A stretch of DNA of 10,702 nucleotides, taken from the NCBI GenBank assembly GCA_030152585.1, contig JASLJC010000053.1, positions 1 through 10,702 of the forward strand. The letters are read 5' to 3'. This document shows positions 1-7,309 of the stretch, one piece after another; positions within the stretch are counted from its first letter, which is position 1, and each line of letters opens with the position of its first letter. Source of the stretch: Savagea sp. GTDB lineage: Bacteria; Bacillota; Bacilli; Bacillales_A; Planococcaceae. Below the pieces are notes generated by a model. That model was given only the letters and a program-made list of their open reading frames with translations. It did not search any database and had not been told where the DNA came from. A program made the position numbers and the translations under genes.

Positions 1-159
1 ATAACCTTTCGCTTTCAGTAGTGTAATATCGCCGACGATTACTTGTCGACTAACATTCATTCGTTCGCCGAGTGCTCTTCCAGGAAGAGGTCGTGTCGCT
101 TTTTGTAATAAGTCGACTAACAGTTGGCGTCGTGTATCTCCTAATATTTTTTCAGACAT
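1..159 (-). CDS. niaR: NiaR (YrxA)-type niacin-responsive transcription repressor, N-terminal part
   Basis: Only the first 53 residues are in the window; the gene runs off the left edge. The protein starts MSEKILGDTR and holds a winged helix-turn-helix: residues 10-28 form the first helices, and the recognition segment is NVSRQVIVGDITLLKAKGY (35-53). That segment is nearly the same as the one I recall in Bacillus subtilis YrxA/NiaR (NVSRQVIVQDISLLKAK). The family represses NAD synthesis and niacin uptake genes when niacin is plentiful; the ligand-binding C-terminal domain would lie outside the window. The ATG at 159-157 has a strong AAAGGAGG site about 6 bases upstream, on the minus strand. 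It lies 24 bases after the nifS stop on the same strand, so the two are probably one operon, as in Bacillus. The family call is firm; the niacin ligand is taken from family knowledge. Confidence 0.85.
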   Translation of the reverse strand, partial: MSEKILGDTRRQLLVDLLQKATRPLPGRALGERMNVSRQVIVGDITLLKAKGY

Positions 160-183
160 GGACCAACCTCCTTTACTTATAGT

Positions 184-1284
184 TTAAGTGTAAACGTCTT
201 CTACGATGAGTTCAATCGTTTTGACGAGTTCATCAATTTGTTGAAAAGTCGTAGAACGACCAAAAGAAATGCGGACGAATTGTCGAGCAATTGAAGATGG
301 TTGACGCATCGCTTGCATCGTCATAGCAGCATCTGTCATTCCGACGTAACATGCGCTTCCTGTTGAAATATAAAATCCTTTTTGTGATAACTGTTGCATA
401 AGGTAAGCGCCTTCGATTTGATCAATGCGAAAACCACAAACGTAAGGAGAACGTTGAACGGAACGTCCAAAAATTTCAATAGGCAAATTTGTTTCCATTA
501 ACTTTTTTTCAAACGCGTCACGTAAAGCTTCTATTTTCTTCAAATCATTCTCCATTCGTTGAAATTGCTTGTAACTTGCACCAGCAAAAGCGACAACCCC
601 TGGGATATCGATCGTTTTACTTTTCATATTTTGAGGAACTCCTTTTTTTCGCTTCACATATAAAGCCCCTATCCCTTTTGGTCCGTATATTTTATGACTC
701 GATATACTTACACTATGAGCAAGTGGCACGACTGAATCGAGTGGACGTTTACCAAATGATTGAACTGCATCGACATGTAACCAAACGTCTAAATCTTTTA
801 ATAAAGAAGCGACACGTTCGACAGGTTGAATCGTTCCAATTTCATGATTCGTATCTTGTAAAGCGACGACCGCTGTTTGATGTGACAGTACTTGTCGAAG
901 AGTGTCGATATCGATTAAACCGTTGTCTAAAAATGGAATCGTATGAACCGTATATCCGTAAGGACGTAATTCATCAACGTAATGATGGATAGAAGCATGT
1001 TCTCCACCTGCAACGATAATTTCTTTTTTATTCGTCGCACGTAAAGCAATTTGTAAAGCTCGTTCATTACTTTCGGTTCCTCCACTTGTAAAAAATAAAT
1101 GACCAGGTCGTATACGTAGGAGTTCTTCTAATTGATGTTCACTTTTTCGTTTCCACATATTCGCACGATCTCCTTCGCGATGAATACTATTTGCATTTCC
1201 TGGGAATTGGCGTGCGATTTGTTCATACAATTGAAGTGCTTCTTCATCGATTGGACTCGTTGCTGCATAGTCAAAATTGTACAT
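184..1284 (-). CDS. nifS: NifS-like cysteine desulfurase of the NAD locus
   Basis: This is a 366-residue, PLP-dependent class V aminotransferase-fold enzyme that takes sulfur from cysteine and leaves alanine. Visible landmarks are the N-terminal NFDYAATSP (3-11), the TSGGTESN loop (66-73), H96 in GGEHAS, D172 in HVDAVQS, the PLP lysine K198 in SSHKIYGPKG, and the mobile-loop catalytic cysteine C312 in STGSAC. Length is near the usual 370-400. In Bacillus subtilis the matching gene beside the nad genes builds the 4Fe-4S cluster of NadA, and the placement next to nadC-nadA here suggests the same job. The start is the ATG at 1284-1282, preceded by an AGAGGAGTGG site (1298-1289). It is read divergently from nadC and is followed closely by niaR. 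A general housekeeping IscS/SufS role is less likely from context but cannot be excluded. Confidence 0.92.
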   Translation of the reverse strand: MYNFDYAATSPIDEEALQLYEQIARQFPGNANSIHREGDRANMWKRKSEHQLEELLRIRPGHLFFTSGGTESNERALQIALRATNKKEIIVAGGEHASIHHYVDELRPYGYTVHTIPFLDNGLIDIDTLRQVLSHQTAVVALQDTNHEIGTIQPVERVASLLKDLDVWLHVDAVQSFGKRPLDSVVPLAHSVSISSHKIYGPKGIGALYVKRKKGVPQNMKSKTIDIPGVVAFAGASYKQFQRMENDLKKIEALRDAFEKKLMETNLPIEIFGRSVQRSPYVCGFRIDQIEGAYLMQQLSQKGFYISTGSACYVGMTDAAMTMQAMRQPSSIARQFVRISFGRSTTFQQIDELVKTIELIVEDVYT

Positions 1285-1304
1285 TTTTCCACTCCTCTAA
1301 AAAG

Positions 1305-1333
1305 ATTGTCTTTAACAGCTTGTCATATTTCAA
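1305..1333 (-). promoter_or_regulatory. Predicted promoter of nifS-niaR
   Basis: On the minus strand there is TTGAAA (1333-1328), a 17-base spacer, and GACAAT (1310-1305). This fits a sigma-A promoter. Transcription would begin near 1298, just ahead of the ribosome binding site. TGACA and TGTTA half-sites (minus-strand order, in 1325-1312) lie in the spacer and could be part of a repressor site. Confidence 0.45.
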
Positions 1334-1348
1334 AAATTATGTAAAGAT
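1320..1348 (+). promoter_or_regulatory. Possible promoter of nadC-nadA
   Basis: TTGTCA (1320-1325) is followed after 17 bases by AAAGAT (1343-1348), which has a TG one base upstream, like an extended -10. The -10 match is weak. It is the best candidate in the short space ahead of nadC, and it overlaps the divergent nifS promoter, so one repressor could control both. Confidence 0.35.
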
Positions 1349-1349
1349 A

Positions 1350-1363
1350 AGTGTCAAGACAGT
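1350..1363. promoter_or_regulatory. Candidate NiaR operator
   Basis: The sequence AGTGTCAAGACAGT contains a 10-base perfect inverted repeat (TGTC-AA-GACA, 1352-1361). It sits just downstream of the predicted nadC -10 box, where a bound repressor would block initiation. A NiaR-type repressor gene is in the same locus, and NiaR is known to bind a GTGTC/GACAC-like palindrome ahead of nad genes as far as I recall. The link is inferred from position and symmetry. Confidence 0.45.
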
Positions 1364-1401
1364 AGTCGCACATATGCAAGAAAGGAGTGACAGTTTTATT
1401 T

Positions 1402-2238
1402 ATGATGAATCGCTTATTAATGGAAGAACGGTTACGACTGTTTTTTTTAGAAGATATAGGAGAACGTGACGTTTCAGCATCGTCTATTTTTCCACTTTCC
1501 GAAAAAGGAACGATTTCCCTCGTTGCAAAAGACCAAGGTATTTTTTGCGGAGGTGATGTTATACGTGTCGGTTACGCTTTATTAGATCCATCGATAACAG
1601 TAGATGTAATAGAAGAAGGTGTAGCTGTTCAAGAAGGAGACATTTTAGCAAAAGTGACAGGACCTGTTCAATTGTTATTAACAGGAGAGCGTGTCGTTTT
1701 AAATATCGTGCAACGAATGTGTGGTATTGCTACAAAGACCGCTGCTTATGTCGAACAGACGAAAGGAACGAATGCTCGTATTGCAGATACGCGTAAAACG
1801 GCTCCGGGCTTACGAATGTTTGATAAATATGCCGTCGTACAAGGCGGAGGTGTGAACCATCGTCGCGGTCTATACGATGCGGTCATGTTAAAAGATAATC
1901 ATATTGCTTTTAGTGGTTCGATTGAAAAAGCCGTCCAACGCGCAAGGCAATCGGTCGGGCATACTGTACCGATTGAAGTCGAAATTGAAACGAAAGAACA
2001 AATGGACGAAGCGGTGCGAGCAGGGGCAGATATTATTATGTTCGACAACCGCACACCTGAAGAGATTGAGGCGTGGGTCAAAGATGTACCGTCTGCCATT
2101 ACGACAGAAGCATCGGGGATGATTCAACTCGATACGGTTCGTCGTTATGCAGAAACCGGTGTGGACATTCTTTCAATTGGTGCTTTAACCCATTCTGTTC
2201 GCGCTTTTGATATTAGTGCACAAATGAAAAACGAATAA
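1402..2238 (+). CDS. nadC: Nicotinate-nucleotide pyrophosphorylase (quinolinate phosphoribosyltransferase)
   Basis: NadC joins quinolinate with phosphoribosyl pyrophosphate, releasing CO2 and pyrophosphate, to make nicotinate mononucleotide. From the chosen start the protein is 278 residues, normal for the family. Visible motifs are FFLEDIGERDV (14-24), GERVVLN (95-101), DTRKTAPGLR (129-138), NHRRGLYD (152-159), the KDNH lysine K164, EVEIET (192-197) and MFDN (213-216). I chose the ATG at 1402 because the in-frame GTG at 1387 lies inside the AAAGGAGTG ribosome binding site (1381-1389). The ATG at 1405 is also possible. Spacing from the site to 1402 is somewhat long, about 14 bases. nadA follows after 17 bases, so the two form an operon. 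In Bacillus subtilis nadB precedes this gene; here it is missing. Confidence 0.95.
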   Translation: MMNRLLMEERLRLFFLEDIGERDVSASSIFPLSEKGTISLVAKDQGIFCGGDVIRVGYALLDPSITVDVIEEGVAVQEGDILAKVTGPVQLLLTGERVVLNIVQRMCGIATKTAAYVEQTKGTNARIADTRKTAPGLRMFDKYAVVQGGGVNHRRGLYDAVMLKDNHIAFSGSIEKAVQRARQSVGHTVPIEVEIETKEQMDEAVRAGADIIMFDNRTPEEIEAWVKDVPSAITTEASGMIQLDTVRRYAETGVDILSIGALTHSVRAFDISAQMKNE

Positions 2239-2255
2239 AGTGAGGAGTAAAAAGA

Positions 2256-3365
2256 ATGACGATGATGGAACAGTTCATGAAAGATGCGGGAAGTATGTTA
2301 CCAGAAAAATATACGACAATGACGACAGAAGAGATGGAGCGACGTGTCGAAGAGATTAAACGACAGCTCGGTGAGAAGTTGTTTATTCCAGGGCATCACT
2401 ATCAAAAAGATGAAGTAATTCAATTTGCAGACGTAAGTGGAGATTCATTACAACTCGCTCAACTTTGCCAAGCGAATGAAAAAGCAGAACATATCGTCTT
2501 TTGTGGCGTTCATTTTATGGCGGAGACAGCAGATATTTTGACGACAGATCAGCAATCGGTTTATTTACCAGATATGCGAGCAGGTTGTTCGATGGCTGAT
2601 ATGGCTGATATCGATCAGACAGAACGTGCTTGGGAGACATTAATGGAAACGTTTGGAGAGACGATTATTCCGTTAACATATGTTAACTCAACGGCTGCAA
2701 TTAAAGCGTTTGTCGGACGCCACGGTGGTGCGACGGTAACGAGCTCGAATGCACACGAAATGGTGAAATGGGCATTAACTGAAAAAGAGCGTATTCTTTT
2801 TTTACCTGATCAACATTTAGGACGTAATACAGCAGCAGACCTCGGTATTCCGTTAGAAGAAATGGCTGTATGGGATCCGATTCACGATCGTTTCGAGTAC
2901 GATGGTGATCTTCAAAACGTTAAAATAATTTTATGGAAAGGACATTGTTCCGTACACGAAAACTTTACCGTAGCTAATGTCGAAAATGTTCGAAAAATGT
3001 ATCCGGATATGAAAATTATCGTTCATCCAGAATGTCCTCATGAAGTTGTAGTACGTGCAGATGAAGACGGTTCAACGCGTAAAATTATTGAAACGATTGA
3101 AAATGCACCGGCTGGAAGCGAATGGGCAATTGGAACAGAAATGAATCTCGTCCAACGTCTCATCCAACAACATCCAGACAAAAAAATCGTCTCATTGAAT
3201 CCTTTCATGTGTCCGTGTGCAACGATGAATCGAATCGATTTGCCTCATTTATTATGGAGCTTAGAAAGTATCGTTGAAGGGAATCCGCAAAACCAAATTA
3301 CGGTAGACGAACAAACGTCGAAAGAAGCGATTCAAGCATTAGACCGGATGTTAGCGCGCGCATAA
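2256..3365 (+). CDS. nadA: Quinolinate synthase, 4Fe-4S enzyme
   Basis: NadA condenses iminoaspartate with dihydroxyacetone phosphate to make quinolinate, in the cytoplasm. The protein is 369 residues, almost the length of the Bacillus subtilis enzyme, and belongs to the longer Bacillus-type NadA. The cysteines expected to hold the oxygen-sensitive cluster are visible at C111 (RAGCSM), C231 (KGHCSV) and C321 (in FMCPCATMN). C319 next to the last one gives the Cys-x-Cys pair of Bacillus-type enzymes. Other family landmarks are PGHHYQ (45-50), the YVNSTAAIKA segment (142-151), SSNAH (163-167) and DQHLGRN (185-191). The ATG at 2256 follows a GTGAGGAG site. The gene ends only 4 bases before the -35 box of the next promoter, with no terminator of its own. 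Confidence 0.96.
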   Translation: MTMMEQFMKDAGSMLPEKYTTMTTEEMERRVEEIKRQLGEKLFIPGHHYQKDEVIQFADVSGDSLQLAQLCQANEKAEHIVFCGVHFMAETADILTTDQQSVYLPDMRAGCSMADMADIDQTERAWETLMETFGETIIPLTYVNSTAAIKAFVGRHGGATVTSSNAHEMVKWALTEKERILFLPDQHLGRNTAADLGIPLEEMAVWDPIHDRFEYDGDLQNVKIILWKGHCSVHENFTVANVENVRKMYPDMKIIVHPECPHEVVVRADEDGSTRKIIETIENAPAGSEWAIGTEMNLVQRLIQQHPDKKIVSLNPFMCPCATMNRIDLPHLLWSLESIVEGNPQNQITVDEQTSKEAIQALDRMLARA

Positions 3366-3369
3366 AAGC

Positions 3370-3397
3370 TTGACAAATTTTTGCGTTCGGGTACGAT
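3370..3397 (+). promoter_or_regulatory. Predicted promoter of the proBA T-box leader
   Basis: A perfect TTGACA (3370-3375) is followed after 16 bases by TACGAT (3392-3397), a good sigma-A match. Transcription would start near 3404, placing the whole T-box structure at the 5' end of the mRNA. The -35 box starts 5 bases after the nadA stop codon. Confidence 0.65.
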
Positions 3398-3403
3398 ACT
3401 ATT

Positions 3404-3647
3404 TAACGATATATGATCGAATGCATTGAAGCGAGCCTACGTTAATGCTCGGCGTCTTTTAGAGAGTGAAATGACCCGCTGAAAGTTTCACGACGACCGT
3501 TTAACGTACCCTACTCGTTGAGCAACTAGCAAAACTAGCGTCACTTTCACGTTACGAAAGGAAAGAGAAATGTCGCATGACATTTAATTGTGGTGGTACC
3601 GCGGAAAGCTTTTCCGTCCTCAAAATGAGGATGGGAGAGCTTTTTTT
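3404..3647 (+). promoter_or_regulatory. Proline T-box leader riboswitch
   Basis: This tRNA-sensing leader allows read-through into proB-proA when tRNA-Pro is uncharged. Stem I is formed by GCGAG (3431-3435) with CTCGT (3514-3518) and ACGTTAA (3439-3445) with TTAACGT (3501-3507). The loop between these helices carries the specifier: CCT at 3510-3512 followed by A, or CCC at 3509-3511; both are proline codons. The distal part has AGAGAG and a GTGAAA/TTTCAC helix (3466-3491). A CTTTC/GAAAG helix (3544-3560) fits stem III. The T-box core TGGTGGTACCGCGG lies at 3591-3604, and its UGGU would pair with ACCA of a tRNA with A as discriminator base. The antiterminator helix CGGAAA/TTTCCG (3602-3616) is exclusive with the terminator. 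The proline specifier agrees with the genes downstream. Confidence 0.93.
3607..3647 (+). terminator. T-box-controlled intrinsic terminator
   Basis: A 15-base-pair stem, with G-U pairs, joins 3607-3621 to 3627-3641 with a 5-base loop, followed by a run of T (3641-3647). Its left arm overlaps the T-box antiterminator helix, so only one of the two can form. It also stops read-through from nadA under proline-replete conditions. Confidence 0.92.
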
Positions 3648-3709
3648 CGTTAGAAAAGACAGTTTTCGACGCAAACGGCATATTTCGAATAGGAGAGAAG
3701 AGGGGTTCT

Positions 3710-4810
3710 ATGGACAATAAAAGAATCGTTATTAAAATAGGAAGTAGCTCATTAACACGTGAAGATGGTACCGTTGATCACTTTAAAATGGCAGAACATG
3801 TTGCGGCAATGAGCGCACTAAAAAAAGAAGGGTATCAAATTGTACTCGTTTCAAGCGGAGCAGTCGCTGCTGGTTTTCCTAAACTCGGTTATCCGACTCG
3901 GCCGATTACGACGAAAGGAAAACAAGCTGCCGCAGCGGTCGGTCAAAGTTTACTCATTCGAACATATATCGAAATGTTTAGCCATTACGATGAATTGCCT
4001 GCACAAGTTTTACTAACGCGGAGCGATTTTAAAAGCCAAAAACGTTTCCGTAATGCGTACTCTACGTTAACAGAGTTACTAGAACGCGGATTAATTCCGA
4101 TTATTAATGAAAATGATACAGTAGCGATCGATGAGTTGACGTTTGGTGATAATGATATGTTATCTGCGCTCGTTGCTAGTTTTCTTCATGCGGATGCACT
4201 TTGGATTATGACTGATATTAACGGGATTTATACAGCGAATCCACGGACACATGAAGAGGCAACACGGTTCAAGTCGATTGGCGAAATTACCGATGACTTT
4301 TTCGATATGGCAGATGCAGAAGGCTCGAGTGTCGGAACAGGTGGCATGACGTCTAAGTTAAAAGCAGCACAAACAGCACAACAGTTAGGAGTAGAAGTTT
4401 TCATCGGTGATGGAAAAGGCGAAGAGAAGTTTTTACGCATTGCAGCAGGTAAAGGTGACGGAACGTATATTGCCAAAACGGAACACGATCCACTTACGAT
4501 GCGTCGCCAATGGATAGCATTTCATGCAGAGTCTGAAGGATCGTTGGCGATTGATGACGGAGCAAAACGTGCACTCGTTGAAGAAGGAAGTAGTCTGTTA
4601 CCCGTCGGCATTACGGCGATTCACGGTCCGTTTGAAGAAGGTGATATTATTGACGTCTGGTGTGATGGAGAGAAGTTAGGCAAAGGAATTGCTCAATACA
4701 GTTCGACGCAATTAAAACAGTTATTGAAAAATCGCGAAGGGAAAACACCAACAAAAGAAGTAATCCATCGTAATGAATGGGTTCAAATAGGAGGAGAACA
4801 AGATGACTAA
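3710..4810 (+). CDS. proB: Glutamate 5-kinase with PUA domain
   Basis: ProB phosphorylates the gamma-carboxyl of glutamate with ATP, the first and feedback-controlled step of proline synthesis. The 366-residue protein has an amino acid kinase domain (about 5-255) with IVIKIGSSSLT (6-16), VSSGAVAAG, IINENDTVA, FGDNDMLSALVA and the GTGGMTSKLKAAQ loop. A C-terminal PUA domain follows (about 270-350), so this is the long, two-domain form. The ATG at 3710 follows an AGGAGAG-rich stretch with GAGGGG close to the start. The last 8 bases overlap proA (ATGACTAA), and the proA ribosome binding site lies inside proB, which suggests translational coupling. Expression is expected to depend on the proline T-box upstream. 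proC is not in the window. Confidence 0.96.
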   Translation: MDNKRIVIKIGSSSLTREDGTVDHFKMAEHVAAMSALKKEGYQIVLVSSGAVAAGFPKLGYPTRPITTKGKQAAAAVGQSLLIRTYIEMFSHYDELPAQVLLTRSDFKSQKRFRNAYSTLTELLERGLIPIINENDTVAIDELTFGDNDMLSALVASFLHADALWIMTDINGIYTANPRTHEEATRFKSIGEITDDFFDMADAEGSSVGTGGMTSKLKAAQTAQQLGVEVFIGDGKGEEKFLRIAAGKGDGTYIAKTEHDPLTMRRQWIAFHAESEGSLAIDDGAKRALVEEGSSLLPVGITAIHGPFEEGDIIDVWCDGEKLGKGIAQYSSTQLKQLLKNREGKTPTKEVIHRNEWVQIGGEQDD

Positions 4811-6041
4811 TTTGCAACGACAAGGACGTCTCGCGAAAGAAGCGAGCGTACAACTATTACAATTGACTGAACAATCGAAAAAAGAAGTATTACACGGTAT
4901 CGCGCATCAATTACGCCACGATGAAGCGATAATTTTAAAAGCGAACGAACGAGATATTACAGCCGCTCGTGAAAAGGGGACAGACGAGGCGATTATTGAC
5001 CGATTACTTTTAACGAAAGATCGGTTAAGTCAAATAGCTGATGCAGTAGATGCCATTGCAGAACTTCCGAATCCGCTCGGTGACGTCATAGAGGAAATGA
5101 CACATGCTAACGGATTACAAATCGTACGACAGCGCGTTCCTTTAGGTGTTGTCGGTATCGTCTACGAAGCACGCCCGAATGTTACGGTCGATGCGGCGGC
5201 ACTTGCGTTTAAAACGAGTAATGCAGTTATTTTACGGGGAAGTTCTTCAGCTATTCATTCAAATATGGCACTCGTTGAATCGATGCAGCGTGCGTTACGT
5301 CAAACGACAATCCCTGTAGAGGCGATTCAATTAATCGAAGATACGCGTTATGAAGTAGCCGATGAGTTTTTCAAAATGAAGCAGTATTTAGATGTACTCA
5401 TTCCACGAGGAAGTGCACAATTAATTCAGCGTGTTGTGGAACAGTCGACGGTTCCTGTTATTGAGACAGGCGCAGGGAATTGTCATATGTATATTGATGA
5501 AAGCGCAAAAGCAGAAATGGCTTTTCATTTAGTAAAAAATGCGAAGCTTCAACGTCCTTCTGTTTGTAATGCGATTGAAACGTCATTGCTTCACCGTCAA
5601 TGGGCAAATGAACACGGGGCATCACTTGTTGAACAGTTGCAACGAGAAGGTGCAACTGTTTATACGAATGACGAAGAACTGATGAACGATCAAACGAAAC
5701 GAGTCGTAGAATGGGAAACGGAATTTTTAAGCGAAGCGATTCGTTTGAAAGTGGTTGAAGATTTGGATGAAGCACTCGCTCATATTGCGACGTACAGTAC
5801 GAAGCATTCTGAAGCGATTGTGACAGAAGATGCGCAACGAGCAGAACGATTTTTACGCGATGTTGACGCAGCGGTCGTCTATCATAATGCTTCGACTCGC
5901 TTCACAGACGGTTTTGAGTTCGGTTACGGAGCTGAAATCGGTATTAGTACGCAAAAATTACATGCTCGGGGACCGATGGGGTTAGAAGCGTTGACGTCGA
6001 CGAAGTATATCGCACGTGGGACAGGACAAGTTCGTTCGTAA
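4803..6041 (+). CDS. proA: Gamma-glutamyl phosphate reductase
   Basis: ProA reduces gamma-glutamyl phosphate with NADPH to glutamate semialdehyde, which closes to pyrroline-5-carboxylate. The labile phosphate is thought to pass directly from ProB, in keeping with the overlapping genes. The 412-residue protein has the aldehyde dehydrogenase fold: PLGVVGIVYEARPNVTVDA (113-131) and FKTSNAVILRGSS (136-148) in the cofactor domain, VLIPRGSAQLIQ (198-209), PVIETGAGNCH (218-228), and the catalytic cysteine C255 in RPSVCNA. RFTDGFEFGYGAEIGISTQKLHARGPMGLEALT near the end is the family signature, seen here in full. Length is normal. Translation starts at the ATG at 4803 behind AGGAGGA (4791-4797). Confidence 0.96.
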   Translation: MTNLQRQGRLAKEASVQLLQLTEQSKKEVLHGIAHQLRHDEAIILKANERDITAAREKGTDEAIIDRLLLTKDRLSQIADAVDAIAELPNPLGDVIEEMTHANGLQIVRQRVPLGVVGIVYEARPNVTVDAAALAFKTSNAVILRGSSSAIHSNMALVESMQRALRQTTIPVEAIQLIEDTRYEVADEFFKMKQYLDVLIPRGSAQLIQRVVEQSTVPVIETGAGNCHMYIDESAKAEMAFHLVKNAKLQRPSVCNAIETSLLHRQWANEHGASLVEQLQREGATVYTNDEELMNDQTKRVVEWETEFLSEAIRLKVVEDLDEALAHIATYSTKHSEAIVTEDAQRAERFLRDVDAAVVYHNASTRFTDGFEFGYGAEIGISTQKLHARGPMGLEALTSTKYIARGTGQVRS

Positions 6042-6064
6042 CGATTTCTTTCTTTGAAAAAGAA

Positions 6065-6093
6065 CTGTATCCCATTTTCAAATATGGTATACT
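6065..6093 (+). promoter_or_regulatory. Predicted extended -10 promoter of ilvE
   Basis: TGGTATACT (6085-6093) is a strong extended -10 element. The -35 region, 17 bases upstream, is poor (CTGTAT, 6065-6070), as is usual for extended -10 promoters. No clear terminator separates proA from this promoter, so some read-through from proA is possible. Confidence 0.55.
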
Positions 6094-6128
6094 GAATAAA
6101 TAGAAAATTCTGAAGGAGGAGTTTTAAG

Positions 6129-7205
6129 ATGACAACACAACGTATTCGTATCGAAAAAACGACAACGCCAAAAGAGAAACCTGATTGGCAACAACTACAA
6201 TTCGGTCGAACATTTTCTGATCATATGTTCGTTATGGATTATGAAGAAGGACGCGGATGGTACGACGCGCGTATCGTACCGTTTGGAACATTTGAAATGA
6301 GCCCAGCTTCGCTTGTTTTTCATTATGGCCAAACTGTTTTTGAAGGATTAAAAGCGTATAAAGGACGCGACGGTGAAATTGCACTTTTTCGTCCCGATCA
6401 AAATATGAAACGGATGAACGATTCGAATAACCGTTTATCGATGCCATCCTTTGATGAAGCGTTCGTAATTGACGCGATGAAACAACTCGTATCACTCGAT
6501 CGAGATTGGATTCCTCCACACGAAGGAATGGCATTATATATTCGTCCGGTTATGTTTGCAACGGATGCTTTTTTAGGCGTAGCTCCGTCTAAAACGTATC
6601 GCTTTATCGTAATGACTTCTCCTGTTGGTGCCTATTATGAAGGCGGAATGAGTCCGGTCAAAATTGCAGTAGAAAGCGAGTACGTTCGTGCTGTCAAAGG
6701 AGGAACGGGAGCTGCTAAAACAGCAGGAAATTATGCAGGTGCGATGAAAGCACAAGAAGTAGCAGATGAAAAAGGATATGATCAAGTATTATGGCTCGAC
6801 GGTCGAGAACAGAAATATATTGAAGAAGTCGGTGCGATGAACGTCTTCTTTAAAATAGATGGTCAAATTGTAACACCAGCTTTAAACGGTAGTATATTAC
6901 CCGGCGTTACGCGTCAATCGGTCATTCAACTTTTAAACTCTTGGCAAATGCCGGTAGAAGAACGTCGCGTATCAATAGAAGAGCTATATGAAGCATCACG
7001 CAATGGTACATTAGAAGAAGCGTTTGGAACGGGAACGGCCGCTGTCATTTCGCCAATTGGAGAATTATATTGGAAAGAACATCATATGTATATTCACGAT
7101 GGTCAAATTGGTCCAGTCGCACAACGTTTATATGATACGATCATCGGTATTCAAAACGGTACGCTCGAAGATCCATTCGGATGGCGTGATCCAATACATG
7201 AATAA
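6129..7205 (+). CDS. ilvE: Branched-chain amino acid aminotransferase
   Basis: This class IV PLP enzyme moves the amino group between glutamate and the keto acids of leucine, isoleucine and valine. The 358-residue protein is of the long, Bacillus YwaA/YbgE and eukaryote-like type. Visible landmarks are FHYGQTVFEGLKAYKG (64-79), FRPDQNMKRMNDSNNRL (87-103), YIRPVMFATD (137-146), the PLP lysine K197 in GAAKTAGNYAG, and QVLWLDGREQKYIEEVGAMNVFF (219-241). The GTGTAAVISPIG segment near residue 300-312 is also typical. The ATG at 6129 follows AAGGAGGAG. It has its own promoter and a terminator right after the stop codon, so it is probably a single-gene unit. Which of the Bacillus paralogues it matches cannot be told from sequence reading alone. 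Confidence 0.95.
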   Translation: MTTQRIRIEKTTTPKEKPDWQQLQFGRTFSDHMFVMDYEEGRGWYDARIVPFGTFEMSPASLVFHYGQTVFEGLKAYKGRDGEIALFRPDQNMKRMNDSNNRLSMPSFDEAFVIDAMKQLVSLDRDWIPPHEGMALYIRPVMFATDAFLGVAPSKTYRFIVMTSPVGAYYEGGMSPVKIAVESEYVRAVKGGTGAAKTAGNYAGAMKAQEVADEKGYDQVLWLDGREQKYIEEVGAMNVFFKIDGQIVTPALNGSILPGVTRQSVIQLLNSWQMPVEERRVSIEELYEASRNGTLEEAFGTGTAAVISPIGELYWKEHHMYIHDGQIGPVAQRLYDTIIGIQNGTLEDPFGWRDPIHE

Positions 7206-7230
7206 AAGCATCTCTTAGAGGTGCTTTTTT
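7205..7230 (+). terminator. Intrinsic terminator after ilvE
   Basis: AAAGCATCTC (7205-7214) pairs with GAGGTGCTTT (7218-7227) around a TTA loop, with one G-U pair, and ends in TTTTTT. The stem begins at the last base of the ilvE stop codon. Confidence 0.88.
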
Positions 7231-7309
7231 ACGTAAAAGAAGGGAACAATATGTAAAAGTATGTTTTAATAGACAGTGAACAGGAATAATAAAAAAAGGA
7301 GGGATTGAT

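Noticed and set aside
489..992. Plus-strand open frame of 167 codons opposite nifS
   Set aside because: It is the antisense shadow of the well-supported nifS gene and has no ribosome binding site or recognisable product.
1387..1401. Earlier GTG start for nadC
   Set aside because: The GTG is part of the AAAGGAGTG ribosome binding site, so it cannot be the start served by that site. ATG at 1402 is preferred.
6042..6064. Possible terminator after proA
   Set aside because: TCGTT/AACGA and TTCTTT/AAAGAA can pair, but the stems are short and no T-run follows the second one. It is not good enough to annotate.
6104..6118. CodY-box-like sequence in front of ilvE
   Set aside because: Only the TTCTGAA centre agrees with the CodY consensus; about 6 of 15 positions differ, and it runs into the ribosome binding site. 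Too weak to call although such genes are often CodY targets.
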